NCBI GenBank assembly: GCA_946548895.1
Contig: CAMNQF010000034.1
Span: forward strand, 1-38,753
DNA length: 38,753 bases
Direction: 5' to 3'
From: an uncultured bacterium
GTDB taxonomy: Bacteria; Bacillota; Clostridia; Oscillospirales; Oscillospiraceae
The notes under the pieces were generated by a model that saw nothing but the letters and a program-made list of their open reading frames with translations, was not told the DNA's origin and made no database searches. This document shows positions 8,580 through 15,823 of the stretch, piece after piece (position 1 is the first letter of the stretch; every line of letters starts with the position of its first letter). A program made the position numbers and the translations under genes.

Positions 8580-9425
8580 ATGCTTGATTTACCTTTGAAG
8601 GTTGACTTTTCCGGGAAAGTAGTGGTGGTCACCGGCGCAGGCGGTGTGCTGTGCGGCACCATGGCCCGGGCCTTTGCCCAGGCGGGGGCGAAAGTCGCCG
8701 CCCTGGATCTGAACGAGGAGGCCGTGAAGAAGCTGGCGGACGAGTGCAGGGCCGAAGGCTTTGTGTGCGAGGGCTACCAGGCCAACGTGCTGGAGCCGGA
8801 GGCGCTGGAGGCCGTCCACCAGCAGGTGCTGAAGGATCTGGGGCCCTGCGATATCCTGGTGAACGGCGCGGGCGGCAACAACCCCCGGGCCACCACCGAC
8901 AACGAGTACCAGCACGAGTATCAGGAGGGCCAGAAGGGCTTCTTCGACCTGGACGCGGGGGGCGTGGACTTCGTGTTCAAGCTGAATTTCCAGGGCACCC
9001 TGCTGCCCACCCAGGCCTTTGCCAAGGATATGGTGGAGCGCAAGAGCGGCTGCATCCTGAACGTCAGCTCCATGAACGCCTATATCCCGCTGACCAAGAT
9101 CCCGGCCTACTCCGGGGCCAAGGCGGCGGTGTCCAACTTCACCCAGTGGCTTGCCACCCACTTCGCGGGCACGGGCATCCGCTGCAACGCCATCGCCCCG
9201 GGCTTCCTGGTGTCCAACCAGAACCGGGCGCTGCTGTTCAACGAGGACGGCACCCCCACGGCCCGCTCCGCGAAGATCCTGAACGGCACCCCCATGGGCC
9301 GCTTTGTGGAGAGCGAGGAACTGCTGGGCGGCGTGTTCTTCCTGTGCGACGACAAGGCCGCCTCCGCCATTACCGGCGTGGTGCTGCCCATCGATGCCGG
9401 CTTTGCCGCCTATTCTGGCGTATAG
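8580..9425 (+). CDS. SDR-family oxidoreductase, probable fructuronate/mannonate reductase
   Basis: Short-chain dehydrogenase/reductase of 281 residues, cytoplasmic and NAD(P)H-dependent. The cofactor motif is VVVTGAGGVLCGTMA near the N-terminus (TGxxxGxG-like), NGAGGNNP corresponds to the NNAG motif, SSMNAY carries the catalytic Ser, and YSGAKAA is the YxxxK catalytic pair. Placed directly after uxuA, it is most simply the SDR-type D-mannonate oxidoreductase that replaces UxuB in many Firmicutes, reducing D-fructuronate to D-mannonate; this role is context-based. ATG 8580 follows AGGAGGAATTACAA. Other sugar-alcohol substrates cannot be excluded. Confidence 0.82.
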   Translation: MLDLPLKVDFSGKVVVVTGAGGVLCGTMARAFAQAGAKVAALDLNEEAVKKLADECRAEGFVCEGYQANVLEPEALEAVHQQVLKDLGPCDILVNGAGGNNPRATTDNEYQHEYQEGQKGFFDLDAGGVDFVFKLNFQGTLLPTQAFAKDMVERKSGCILNVSSMNAYIPLTKIPAYSGAKAAVSNFTQWLATHFAGTGIRCNAIAPGFLVSNQNRALLFNEDGTPTARSAKILNGTPMGRFVESEELLGGVFFLCDDKAASAITGVVLPIDAGFAAYSGV

Positions 9426-9433
9426 GCGAATAA

Positions 9434-9467
9434 CAACTGTGCAGGCCAATCCACCCCCTCACAGTTG
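9434..9467 (+). terminator. Inverted repeat after the sugar operon
   Basis: CAACTGTG (9434-9441) and CACAGTTG (9460-9467) form a perfect 8-bp stem with an 18-base loop in the short gap between the SDR gene and the response regulator. There is no T-run, so it could be a weak terminator or a regulator site rather than a Rho-independent stop. Confidence 0.35.
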
Positions 9468-9485
9468 CGTATAGGAACAGATTTA

Positions 9486-10190
9486 ATGAAACAGGATCTT
9501 GTGCTTGTTTGCCGCAAAACCGAATACACTACCCATGTACGCAACTTCTTGCGCGATCATCACATTAACACAGTTGTAGTAGAAAATGCGGCGGATTTAA
9601 AGGCGGAGCTGTCATCGTACAGCCCCGCCTTTTTGCTGCTTGATTTTGGCATTAAAGGAAATGAAAGTCTTTTCTCTAAACTTTCTATCAGCGCCATGCG
9701 GCCATTGCCATACATCATTATCGCGGATACCTTTCCCAATGGCGCAGCTCGGGCCGCTGTACTCAATCGCGGCGTGGATGCCTGCGTGGAAACACCGCTA
9801 ATTGCCGATGAGGTGCTGGCTGTTATCAACGCCGTTCTCCGCCGGGAGCAGAGAATTACCCGGTTAAAGCTGGACAGAACACTGCCACGCATTGAACACA
9901 AAGAACTGGTCATTGATCCGATGTGCAGAACGGTGGAGATGCGAGAGAAGCCAATCCATCTGACCACCAAAGAATTTGATGTTCTCCTTCTTTTGGCATC
10001 TAAAGCGGGGACAGTTTTGACCAAAGAGGAAATATACGAGGCTGTATGGAATGCGAGCCGGGACTACATGGGTACCCAGGTATCCGATCACATTTTTACG
10101 CTTCGTCGGAAGCTGGGGCTGGACAAAAAGGATCAAGGTTATATTCAGACCGTGTTTGGTGTGGGCTACCGTTTTGCCACGAGCAAATAG
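9486..10190 (+). CDS. Atypical OmpR-type response regulator
   Basis: DNA-binding response regulator of 234 residues: a receiver-like domain (about 1-120) and a C-terminal OmpR/PhoB winged helix (about 130-234, with LTTKEFDVLLLLASKAGTVLTKEEIYEAVW and the recognition region VSDHIFTLRRKLGL ... IQTVFGVGYRF). The receiver is degenerate: the N-terminal acidic pair is absent (LVLVCRKTEY), the Asp in LLLDFG is kept, and the conserved Lys-Pro is replaced by ETP. It may therefore work without normal phosphotransfer. ATG 9486 is chosen because of the nearby AGGAA; a TTG at 9465 is upstream. No histidine kinase lies beside it. Base composition is nearer average than that of the GC-rich operon. It may regulate the sugar genes or belong to the adjacent element; neither is shown. 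Confidence 0.85.
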   Translation: MKQDLVLVCRKTEYTTHVRNFLRDHHINTVVVENAADLKAELSSYSPAFLLLDFGIKGNESLFSKLSISAMRPLPYIIIADTFPNGAARAAVLNRGVDACVETPLIADEVLAVINAVLRREQRITRLKLDRTLPRIEHKELVIDPMCRTVEMREKPIHLTTKEFDVLLLLASKAGTVLTKEEIYEAVWNASRDYMGTQVSDHIFTLRRKLGLDKKDQGYIQTVFGVGYRFATSK

Positions 10191-10338
10191 TACATACGTC
10201 TATCAAGTCGATTTGTGTCAATATTTGTCGAGCGATTCCAAAAAAATCCGAAAACTTTTTCACGGTTTGTTTTTATTTTCGGTATAAAATTACAGAATGT
10301 TACAAGATAAGGAAAGCGCAGCGCAGGAGGTGGTCATC

Positions 10339-10428
10339 GTGCCCGCTTATCAGAGCATAAATATCTGCTTCCGCACATTGCGGGGCCCGCCCAAAATAAT
10401 ATGCTCATTGGCAGACGCAAATCGGTAA
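10339..10428 (+). CDS. Possible 29-residue peptide with strong ribosome binding site
   Basis: The 327-base gap between the response regulator and the sigma-like gene holds no recognisable gene. It does contain AGGAGGT (10325-10331) eight bases before a GTG (10339) that opens a short frame of 29 codons ending in TAA at 10426-10428. The peptide has two cysteines and no clear signal sequence. It could be a leader peptide or a chance frame. The rest of the gap is AT-rich upstream and looks non-coding. Confidence 0.25.
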   Translation: MPAYQSINICFRTLRGPPKIICSLADANR

Positions 10429-10517
10429 TAACAGTCAGCTTTAGACCGACTCGGGATCCGTGCTGGTCTGACGGCAACTGCTCCTATAGGGAAACTGTCT
10501 GAAAAGGATCTGAGAAG

Positions 10518-11015
10518 ATGAACGTAGAAACCAGGATGTATGTGGTTGACCTGTTGGAATCGCACCAAAAGCGATCCAAGCAAATTGAGCTTCTGCACTA
10601 TGAATTGTCCCATCCGGCCCGCGTTTCAGAAAATGAAATCATTGGGGCTTTGGCCTTGGCGCACGGGGATGGTGAAGGGGGGCGCCCAGGAGGCCATGCC
10701 TCCGACAAAACCCTTTACATCGCGCTCAATTACCAGGCACGAGCTAATCACGTGAATAGCGATACCGCAGAAGAAGTTGTCGGGCAGCTTGTGACGCTGG
10801 AGCGGGAACAGGAGCGGCTGAACTATTATGTGTCGCTTTTGAACCCCCGTCATGCGGAACTGCTGAAGCTGCTCTATTTTGAAGGCTGTTCCCAAGAAGA
10901 ATGCGCAAAAAAACTGGAAATCGCCACCCGTACCGTGCGGCGAATTAAGGATGACGCTATTGAGGAATTGACGGAGATGTATTCTTTCACAGGGGAGGTT
11001 GCAAATCGAAAATAG
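10518..11015 (+). CDS. Sigma-70 region 4-like regulator of a mobile element
   Basis: Protein of 165 residues whose C-terminal third, LNPRHAELLKLLYFEGCSQEECAKKLEIATRTVRRIKDDAIEELTEMY, is a sigma-70 region 4 type helix-turn-helix. The N-terminal part is charged and shows no region 2, so it is not a complete sigma factor. Similar small proteins (sigma-like or RinA/ArpU-like) sit next to xis and int in Tn916-related and other Firmicutes conjugative elements and in phages, where they act as activators. Its position just before an excisionase and an integrase fits that role. The start at ATG 10518 has a weak GAGAAG site. Functional assignment beyond the HTH is by neighbourhood. Confidence 0.7.
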   Translation: MNVETRMYVVDLLESHQKRSKQIELLHYELSHPARVSENEIIGALALAHGDGEGGRPGGHASDKTLYIALNYQARANHVNSDTAEEVVGQLVTLEREQERLNYYVSLLNPRHAELLKLLYFEGCSQEECAKKLEIATRTVRRIKDDAIEELTEMYSFTGEVANRK

Positions 11016-11043
11016 CCTGAAGGTGACCAATAAATTTCCGGGT

Positions 11044-11103
11044 ATTGTCCGCAAATTGTCCGCCACATGGTACTTGCAATGTCCATTTACTCTGTGGTAT
11101 GAT
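11044..11103 (+). promoter_or_regulatory. Promoter with upstream direct repeats, before xis
   Basis: TTGCAA (11074-11079), an 18-base spacer and TATGAT (11098-11103) form a good sigma-A type promoter. Just upstream, ATTGTCCGC occurs twice (11044-11052 and 11055-11063), 11 bases apart and so on the same face of the helix, which suggests binding of a dimeric regulator. The start point should lie near 11110, directly before the hairpin at 11117-11160. Confidence 0.6.
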
Positions 11104-11116
11104 TAAGCTGTCAAAA

Positions 11117-11160
11117 AAAGGAGATGCTTCCTGGAACAGTCCAGGAGGCATCTCCCTTTT
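11117..11160 (+). terminator. Strong hairpin plus T-run just after a promoter: attenuator
   Basis: GGAGATGCTTCCTGGA (11120-11135) pairs with TCCAGGAGGCATCTCC (11140-11155) through 16 continuous base pairs, one of them a G-U wobble, with an ACAG loop and a TTTT tail. Because a promoter lies immediately upstream and xis starts 24 bases downstream, most transcripts would stop after roughly 50 bases unless terminator read-through is induced. This is an attenuator layout, comparable in logic to that described for Tn916-type elements. Confidence 0.7.
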
Positions 11161-11183
11161 ACGTCAAAGGAGGTGTTGATGTG

Positions 11184-11411
11184 ATGCGGACAAGAACGAT
11201 CCGCGAAGCGGCGGCGTACTTCCGGGAGTCAGACCCACAAACCTGTCTGACTGAAACCGCCATCCGAAGGCTGCTCTCCTCTGGAGCCGTGCCGTGCGCC
11301 CGGGTAGGGCGCAAATACCTTGTTACGGTGGAGGCGTTGGAGACATACCTCTCGGGAAACTGCCAGCCTACGGTCCAGGCGAAGCCTGACAAGGTGTGGA
11401 AAATCAAATGA
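11184..11411 (+). CDS. xis: Excisionase-like helix-turn-helix protein
   Basis: Small DNA-binding protein of 75 residues resembling excisionases of the MerR-like winged-helix type (HTH_17). TIREAAAYFRESDPQTCLTETAIRRLLSSGAVPCARVGRKYLVTVEALETYL shows the helix-turn-helix followed by the (R/K)xGRKYLV wing and final helix. ATG 11184 is nine bases after AAAGGAGGT (11166-11174); GTG 11181 is also possible. An in-frame ATG at 11124 lies inside the hairpin and is not used here. It would bend DNA at the attachment site and direct the integrase 120 bases downstream towards excision. Confidence 0.75.
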   Translation: MRTRTIREAAAYFRESDPQTCLTETAIRRLLSSGAVPCARVGRKYLVTVEALETYLSGNCQPTVQAKPDKVWKIK

Positions 11412-11457
11412 ACCGTTTTTTCGGCGTAGGGAAATAAAAATAAACTTTTATGGCCCC

Positions 11458-11486
11458 TTGTGATTTGCAAATAGACACCCTATAAT
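11458..11486 (+). promoter_or_regulatory. Promoter for the first integrase
   Basis: TTGTGA (11458-11463), 17 bases, TATAAT (11481-11486) lies about 45 bases before the integrase ATG, so int can be expressed independently of the attenuated xis transcript. Confidence 0.55.
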
Positions 11487-11529
11487 AAAGGTACTGTATC
11501 GCAAGGCGTTATTGAAAGGAGAACGCCAA

Positions 11530-12600
11530 ATGGCAAAGGCAGCAGCAAAGAAGAAGTACAACTACTTAACCAAAGCACTCCAACTCCCAGACGGCACCCG
11601 CAAATACATACGGGCCAAAACCCAGGCGGAGCTGGACGAAAAGGTGCTGAAGGCACAGATCCTGGTTAACTCAGGCGTGGATATTTGCAGTGAGGAGACC
11701 TTCGGCCACTTTGCTCAGATGTGGTACGACCTTTACAAGAAGCCCAACCTGCGCGAGAACAGTCTCAACGCAATCAAGTACGTCTTGAACCAGCACATCC
11801 TGCCCTTCATCGGCGGATACCGCCTGCGGGACATTACTCCCATGCAGATCCAGGCCATTATGGCCTCGCTGTCCAGCAAAAGTAATTCCCTGCAATCCAA
11901 GGTCTTGATCCATCTGCGCAGTATTTTCAAGGCCGCGCAGGAAAACGGCCTGGTGGCAAAGTCCCCGGTGAGCAGTATGCTGAAACCTGGCGGCAAGAAA
12001 ACCGCCGAGAAGGTGGCTCTGGCACCCCAGGAGAGCCGTCTGCTGGTGGAGAGGGTACAGAACCCCAGGGCCCATACCTTTCTGCTGATCGCGCTCCATA
12101 CGGGGATGCGCAGGGGAGAGATCCTGGGCCTCATGTGGGAGGACATTGACTTCGGCCAGCGGATCGTCCACGTCAGGCACAACGCCATCCTGGGCAAAGG
12201 GGAGACCTCTATCCACAACACGCTGAAGACTGACGCGGGGCGGCGGGATATCCCCCTCACCGACGAGCTGGAGGCGTGGCTGGCGAATTACAAGAAGCGC
12301 AGCCACTCCAAGTTTGTGCTGGCCATGCAGAACGGCAAGCCGCTCACCCAGTCCGCTTACAAGAGTATGTGGAACCTGGTGGAACGGGAGCTGCCCGAGA
12401 CCCATGTGACGGCCCACGTCCTCCGCCACACCTATGTGACCCGGTTGTTTGAGGCAGGGCTGGACATCAAGGAGATTCAGTACCTGGCAGGCCACAGCAC
12501 CGTGGACATGACCCTCCGGGTATACACCCATTACGACCGGCGCTCCCGGGAAGGGAAGACCGCCGAGAAAGTGAGAGAAGCTATGCGGGAAAACGCGTGA
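11530..12600 (+). CDS. int: Tyrosine recombinase / integrase (first)
   Basis: Site-specific tyrosine recombinase of 356 residues with the usual three parts: a short N-terminal arm-binding region (KYNYLTKALQLPDGTRKYIRAKTQAEL), a SAM-like core-binding domain (about 55-145) and the catalytic domain (about 160-350). The catalytic residues are all visible: Arg in ALHTGMRRGEILGL (about 194), His-x-x-Arg in HVLRHTYVTRL, His in LAGHSTVDMTL, and the nucleophile Tyr in VYTHYD (about 335). ATG 11530 follows AAAGGAGA; an in-frame TTG at 11512 is inside that site. The gene ends about 155 bases before a 45-bp tRNA-derived core (12755-12799), the expected position for an integrase beside its attachment site. 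Sigma-like, xis and int together look like the end of a conjugative or integrative element whose other genes are gone or lie elsewhere. Confidence 0.93.
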   Translation: MAKAAAKKKYNYLTKALQLPDGTRKYIRAKTQAELDEKVLKAQILVNSGVDICSEETFGHFAQMWYDLYKKPNLRENSLNAIKYVLNQHILPFIGGYRLRDITPMQIQAIMASLSSKSNSLQSKVLIHLRSIFKAAQENGLVAKSPVSSMLKPGGKKTAEKVALAPQESRLLVERVQNPRAHTFLLIALHTGMRRGEILGLMWEDIDFGQRIVHVRHNAILGKGETSIHNTLKTDAGRRDIPLTDELEAWLANYKKRSHSKFVLAMQNGKPLTQSAYKSMWNLVERELPETHVTAHVLRHTYVTRLFEAGLDIKEIQYLAGHSTVDMTLRVYTHYDRRSREGKTAEKVREAMRENA

Positions 12601-12618
12601 CACAAGGGGTCAAAAAAA

Positions 12619-12636
12619 TTTGCAACAGATTTGCAA
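12619..12636 (+). repeat. TTTGCAA direct repeats after int1 (possible arm sites)
   Basis: TTTGCAA occurs at 12619-12625 and 12630-12636, 11 bases apart, shortly after the integrase stop and before the att core. The same motif occurs after the second integrase (24753, 24831, with ATTGCAA at 24764 and 24843). Tyrosine integrases use short repeated arm sites near the core, so these are candidate integrase-binding sites. Confidence 0.4.
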
Positions 12637-12717
12637 CAACGTGCCCCCAAATAACCCGAAAATATCCTAAATTATGGGAAATAAGGCGGTTCAAAACAGC
12701 CCTCGAAAGCAAAGCAA

Positions 12718-12750
12718 AAACCCCTCAAACCGTTGCGGTTCAAGGGGTTT
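12718..12750 (+). terminator. Hairpin after first integrase
   Basis: AAACCCCT ... AACCG pairs with CGGTT ... AGGGGTTT (8 bp, a 2x2 internal mismatch, 5 bp, loop of three), ending five bases before the att core. It probably terminates int transcription. A comparable hairpin precedes the second core at 24926-24953. Confidence 0.6.
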
Positions 12751-12754
12751 CGCC

Positions 12755-12799
12755 TGGTGGAGACTACAGAACTCGAATCTGTGACCTCTTGCGTGTGAA
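12755..12799 (-). repeat. Attachment core copy 1: 3' part of tRNA-Val(CAC)
   Basis: These 45 bases are identical to 24961-25005. Read on the minus strand they are the 3' part of a tRNA: anticodon loop TTCACAC (anticodon CAC, valine), stem GCAAG, variable AGGTC, T-arm ACAGA-TTCGAGT-TCTGT, acceptor AGTCTCC, discriminator A and encoded CCA. The 5' half of the tRNA is absent, so this is an att site left by integration and not a functional tRNA gene. The identity holds from the anticodon loop to CCA, a typical integrase crossover segment. Confidence 0.85.
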
Positions 12800-13006
12800 G
12801 CACCAGAAAGCAAAACAATTATGCAAAAAATACTGAGATTTTGACATACAATCCAATCTCTTGTGGTACATATTTTTAGTGGTGCTTTGATTTGAGCATA
12901 GCTTGAGTTATGTTGAAATCAGGGCATTATCGCTGTGTAGTCTTTACGAGTTCGTACCACCATTTTTATCATTGTATCATTTATATGGTGTTAGATAATA
13001 TTTATA

Positions 13007-13035
13007 TTGACATATAAAAACGGTTGAATTAAAAT
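13007..13035 (+). promoter_or_regulatory. Promoter for AbiH; AT-rich spacer 12800-13150
   Basis: TTGACA (13007-13012), 17 bases, TAAAAT (13030-13035) precedes the AbiH gene by about 115 bases. The rest of the 350-base stretch between the att core and AbiH is AT-rich and shows no gene that I can support. Confidence 0.5.
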
Positions 13036-13150
13036 GATTTGTAAGAAATTTCTCAAAAATGCCATTAGCAGATAAAATTTATACAAGGTATAGATATAAG
13101 GAAATGCTTTGGCTATATATCAAAAATAAAGAGATAAGAAGGAACTGTTT

Positions 13151-14416
13151 GTGAAAATTCTGGTTGTTGGGAATGGCTTTGATTTAGCGCACGGGTTACA
13201 AACATCATATTGGAGTTGCTTGAACTTTCTATATATAGCAGATCAAGGAACCCGTGATTTTCCATATTGGAGGTCTCGTATTTGGTGCGATTCCGTTCGA
13301 AGAGATATAGACGTAGATGAGAGACTTGAAAATTTTTCTGAGATACAAATTGAGTTTTTAAAGAAATACTTGATTCAATTTAATAGTCCTAACATAAAAT
13401 TAGTACAAGATAATGGAAATAGCCAGATAAATGGAATATTGCATGAATGTATCTCAGATAATTTATGGCTTGAATATTTTTGGGACGTTCAAAAGGCTCA
13501 TCAGAAAAAAGGCCATAAATGGGTTGATTTTGAATCTGACATATCTGAAGTTATACAAAAAATTGATAATATAGTAAAAACAGCAGAAAGCAACAATTGG
13601 TCACTATATAACCATGAACACGATTTCTTTTTTGAATCTGATTTCAAAAAAAATCCACATTTGAGAGTGTTAGGAGCAAAGATAATTGCATCTATACAAA
13701 AACAATTTACCTATAGTTCGACAAATGATGAGATAAAGGCTGACATTATCAACCAACTCTATGCAAATTTGCTCAAGTTGACAACGGCAATTGAAATCTA
13801 CTTAAAGACTTGTGGAATGAATTTTGATGACCCATTTATGGGCTATTTGGAAATTGATCATGTTGATAAAGTTATATCATTTAACTATACGGATACATTT
13901 AAGATGTACATGAATAATGACAATGACGAGAATATTTGCCACATCCATGGGAAAATACGCGAGAAATTAACAAGCATTTACAGCCCATTAGTGTTGGGGA
14001 TTGACGAGTATCTTAGCAAAGAAGAACGCGATAATGATGTAGATTGGGTTATGTTTAAAAAGTTTTTTCAACGAATATATAGACATTCAGACTTTAAGTA
14101 TAAGGGTTGGCCCGAGTTTTCATCTTCTGATGAGATAAAAAAGTCTACTACAGAATTATATATTGTTGGACATTCGCTTGATGTAACAGACAGGGATGTT
14201 TTGAGAGATTTAATTCTAAGAGATAATCAAATTACTAAAATTTTCTATCGCAACTCTACGCAAATGGCTAATGAATTAAAAAATTTAATCCGTGTGATTG
14301 GCAGTGATGAACTTAATAAAAGGTGTAGAAGTATTCCACCTTCTATTATTTTTGTAGAACAAAAGTATTCCTATTATTGGTTATGTGAAGATATGACTAT
14401 AGACCCATCCCAGTGA
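13151..14416 (+). CDS. abiH: AbiH-family phage abortive infection protein
   Basis: Protein of 421 residues that I recognise as the AbiH family, a single-gene abortive infection defence first described in Lactococcus. Hallmarks are the N-terminal ILVVGNGFDLAHGLQTSY, a Rossmann-like nucleotide-binding start, the central VISFNYTDTF and NICHIHGKI segments, and the C-terminal ELYIVGHSLDVTDRDVLRDLI. The mechanism is not known in detail; infected cells are thought to die or stop growing. Start is GTG 13151 with AAGGAA seven bases upstream. The gene is strongly AT-rich compared with the flanking chromosome and lies right inside the left attachment core, a typical cargo position. It has its own promoter and a terminator overlapping its stop codon, so it is a self-contained unit. 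Confidence 0.87.
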   Translation: MKILVVGNGFDLAHGLQTSYWSCLNFLYIADQGTRDFPYWRSRIWCDSVRRDIDVDERLENFSEIQIEFLKKYLIQFNSPNIKLVQDNGNSQINGILHECISDNLWLEYFWDVQKAHQKKGHKWVDFESDISEVIQKIDNIVKTAESNNWSLYNHEHDFFFESDFKKNPHLRVLGAKIIASIQKQFTYSSTNDEIKADIINQLYANLLKLTTAIEIYLKTCGMNFDDPFMGYLEIDHVDKVISFNYTDTFKMYMNNDNDENICHIHGKIREKLTSIYSPLVLGIDEYLSKEERDNDVDWVMFKKFFQRIYRHSDFKYKGWPEFSSSDEIKKSTTELYIVGHSLDVTDRDVLRDLILRDNQITKIFYRNSTQMANELKNLIRVIGSDELNKRCRSIPPSIIFVEQKYSYYWLCEDMTIDPSQ

Positions 14417-14427
14417 GGGATGGGTCT
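14401..14427 (+). terminator. Terminator overlapping the AbiH stop codon
   Basis: AGACCCATCCC (14401-14411), loop AGTGA, GGGATGGGTCT (14417-14427) is a perfect 11-bp stem. The TGA stop of abiH (14414-14416) lies in the loop. The T-run is short (ACTTTAT). Confidence 0.7.
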
Positions 14428-14592
14428 ACTTTATATGGTTGCATTTTGAGTGAGTGTACCCGTTTTTATCGTATCGGTCAAAAAATTCCGCCCGTATGTT
14501 GAGCAGGTGTACTATAGCTGTATCAGAAAATAAAAACTCATAAAAAATATAAACCACCCCCCTGTATGATCGTCAATAGGTTAGACAGAATA

Positions 14593-14696
14593 ATACCAAA
14601 TCAATCCATAAAGAAATTGTACCAAAACTGCTTGACAAACTCGCTCAATAGAGGTACAATCACAATACAAGAACAAGGTAAACTTTAATTTGGTAT
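14593..14696 (+). promoter_or_regulatory. Consensus promoter flanked by inverted ATACCAAAT sites
   Basis: TTGACA (14632-14637), 17 bases, TACAAT (14655-14660) drives the serine recombinase. ATACCAAAT (14593-14601) and its exact reverse complement ATTTGGTAT (14688-14696) flank it, and a third TACCAAA lies near 14618. This is a plausible operator set for repression by looping or by a dimeric regulator, possibly the recombinase itself. Confidence 0.5.
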
Positions 14697-14710
14697 AAGG
14701 AGTACAAATT

Positions 14711-15424
14711 GTGAAACTATATGCCTATGCCCGTGTGTCCACTGAGCGGCAAAGCCTCAAACGGCAGATCGACAATATCAAGTCAGCGAATGATGGAGCC
14801 TATACAGGGGCTTTGTTCTTCAGTGATAAGTTTACAGGGAGTACACTTGATAGGCCAGAATGGAACCGCCTATATAAAAGATTGAATCATGGTGATACAG
14901 TTGTATTTGATTCTGTCAGCAGATTAAGCAGGGATGCAGAAAGCGGAGCGGCATTATATGAGGAGCTTTACGGCAAGGGGATCAACCTGATTTTCCTAAA
15001 TGAGCCGCATTGTAATACAGATTGTTACCGTCAAGCCGCCGCCGCTAATATTCCTCCCACAGGGAATGAGATTGCAGATATTTACATTGCGGCAACAAAC
15101 AAAGTCTTAATGCTTCTTGCACGAAAGCAAATAGCCATAGCCTTTGAACAGGCTGAGAAGGAGCGGCTTGATATTTGTAAGCGAGTAAAGGACGGTATGA
15201 GATCAGCCAAAGAGAAAGCCGCTGAACAGGGAATAGAAAAGAAATATGGTCTTGCTACTGGTACAAAGCTGACCACGAAAAAGAGCGTTGCGGCAAAAGA
15301 AATCATTATGAAGCACTCCAAAGATTTTAATGGGACACTGAATGATCCAGAGGTTATTAAATTGGCTGGTATTTCCAGAAACTCATTTTACAAATATAAA
15401 TCACAACTGAAAGCAGGACTATAA
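14711..15424 (+). CDS. Serine recombinase (resolvase family)
   Basis: Resolvase/invertase-type serine recombinase of 237 residues. The catalytic N-terminal domain starts MKLYAYARVSTERQSLKRQ with the nucleophile Ser at about residue 10, and continues with FTGSTLDRPEW and VVFDSVSRLSRDAESG. A helical linker (EQAEKERLDICKRVKDGMRSAKEK) and a C-terminal helix-turn-helix (PEVIKLAGISRNSFYKYKSQL) follow. Size fits resolvases and DNA invertases; it is too short for a large serine integrase. It starts at GTG 14711 after TAAGGAG. It may resolve element dimers or invert a segment; no paired res or inversion sites were recognised beyond the operator-like repeats upstream. Confidence 0.88.
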   Translation: MKLYAYARVSTERQSLKRQIDNIKSANDGAYTGALFFSDKFTGSTLDRPEWNRLYKRLNHGDTVVFDSVSRLSRDAESGAALYEELYGKGINLIFLNEPHCNTDCYRQAAAANIPPTGNEIADIYIAATNKVLMLLARKQIAIAFEQAEKERLDICKRVKDGMRSAKEKAAEQGIEKKYGLATGTKLTTKKSVAAKEIIMKHSKDFNGTLNDPEVIKLAGISRNSFYKYKSQLKAGL

Positions 15425-15429
15425 AGCAA

Positions 15430-15461
15430 AAAGACGGCAGGGCATTGACCCCGCCGTCTTT
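15430..15461 (+). terminator. Terminator after serine recombinase, likely bidirectional
   Basis: AAAGACGGC-A-GGG (15430-15442), loop CATTGA, CCC-C-GCCGTCTTT (15449-15461) forms a 12-bp stem with one mismatch and has T/A runs on both sides, so it can stop transcription from either direction. Confidence 0.75.
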
Positions 15462-15482
15462 CCTATTCTATCAGCTAATTAT

Positions 15483-15544
15483 CAGCCCTACAGGCCACCA
15501 CAGCCCACGGCAGTATAGTTATACCTCCTACAGCCCACAGGCCA
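15483..15544 (+). repeat. Short CAGCCC repeats between convergent genes
   Basis: CAGCCCTACAGGCCA (15483-15497), CAGCCCAC (15501-15508) and CAGCCCACAGGCCA (15531-15544) are imperfect direct repeats in the gap between the recombinase and the convergent minus-strand zinc-finger gene. Their role is unknown; recombinase or protein binding sites are possible. Confidence 0.35.
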
Positions 15545-15589
15545 TACAGCAAGCAGTTATCAGGGCTATAGAGCAACTATGGCTGTCTG

Positions 15590-15823
15590 TCATGCAGCAG
15601 TCTTTGAATAGTCAATGATAGAGATATCTTGCATTAGCTTCTTTGCTGATTCAATGATTGCTTCTAAGTGCTGTACCACCTCAGTAGCATAGATAACCTC
15701 ATTGCACTCAGCACACTTATAGCAAGGCACATTCCGCACAATGATAAGGCAGTTGCCCAAATCTGTTACACTGGTAGTCAAGCCCTTTTCGGCTGACGCT
15801 CCACAGGCAATACACTTTGTCAT
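15590..15823 (-). CDS. YgiT-type zinc finger protein (MqsA N-domain-like)
   Basis: Protein of 77 residues with two CxxC pairs, CIACGA near residue 4 and CYKCAEC near residue 34, followed by NEVIYATEVVQHLEAIIESAKKLM. This is the YgiT-type zinc finger found in the N-terminal half of MqsA antitoxins and as a stand-alone small protein; the C-terminal DNA-binding HTH of MqsA is missing. Its ATG (15821-15823) overlaps the TGA of the preceding DUF2442 gene as ATGA, so translation is coupled. It is the last gene of a four-gene minus-strand set. A toxin-antitoxin role is inferred from the family and neighbours only. Confidence 0.75.
   Translation of the reverse strand: MTKCIACGASAEKGLTTSVTDLGNCLIIVRNVPCYKCAECNEVIYATEVVQHLEAIIESAKKLMQDISIIDYSKTAA

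Noticed and set aside
12755-12799. Functional tRNA-Val gene
   Set aside because: Only the part from anticodon loop to CCA is present; the D-arm and 5' acceptor strand are missing at both copies.
15483-15544. Possible CRISPR array
   Set aside because: The repeats are short, imperfect and irregularly spaced, with no cas genes anywhere in the window.
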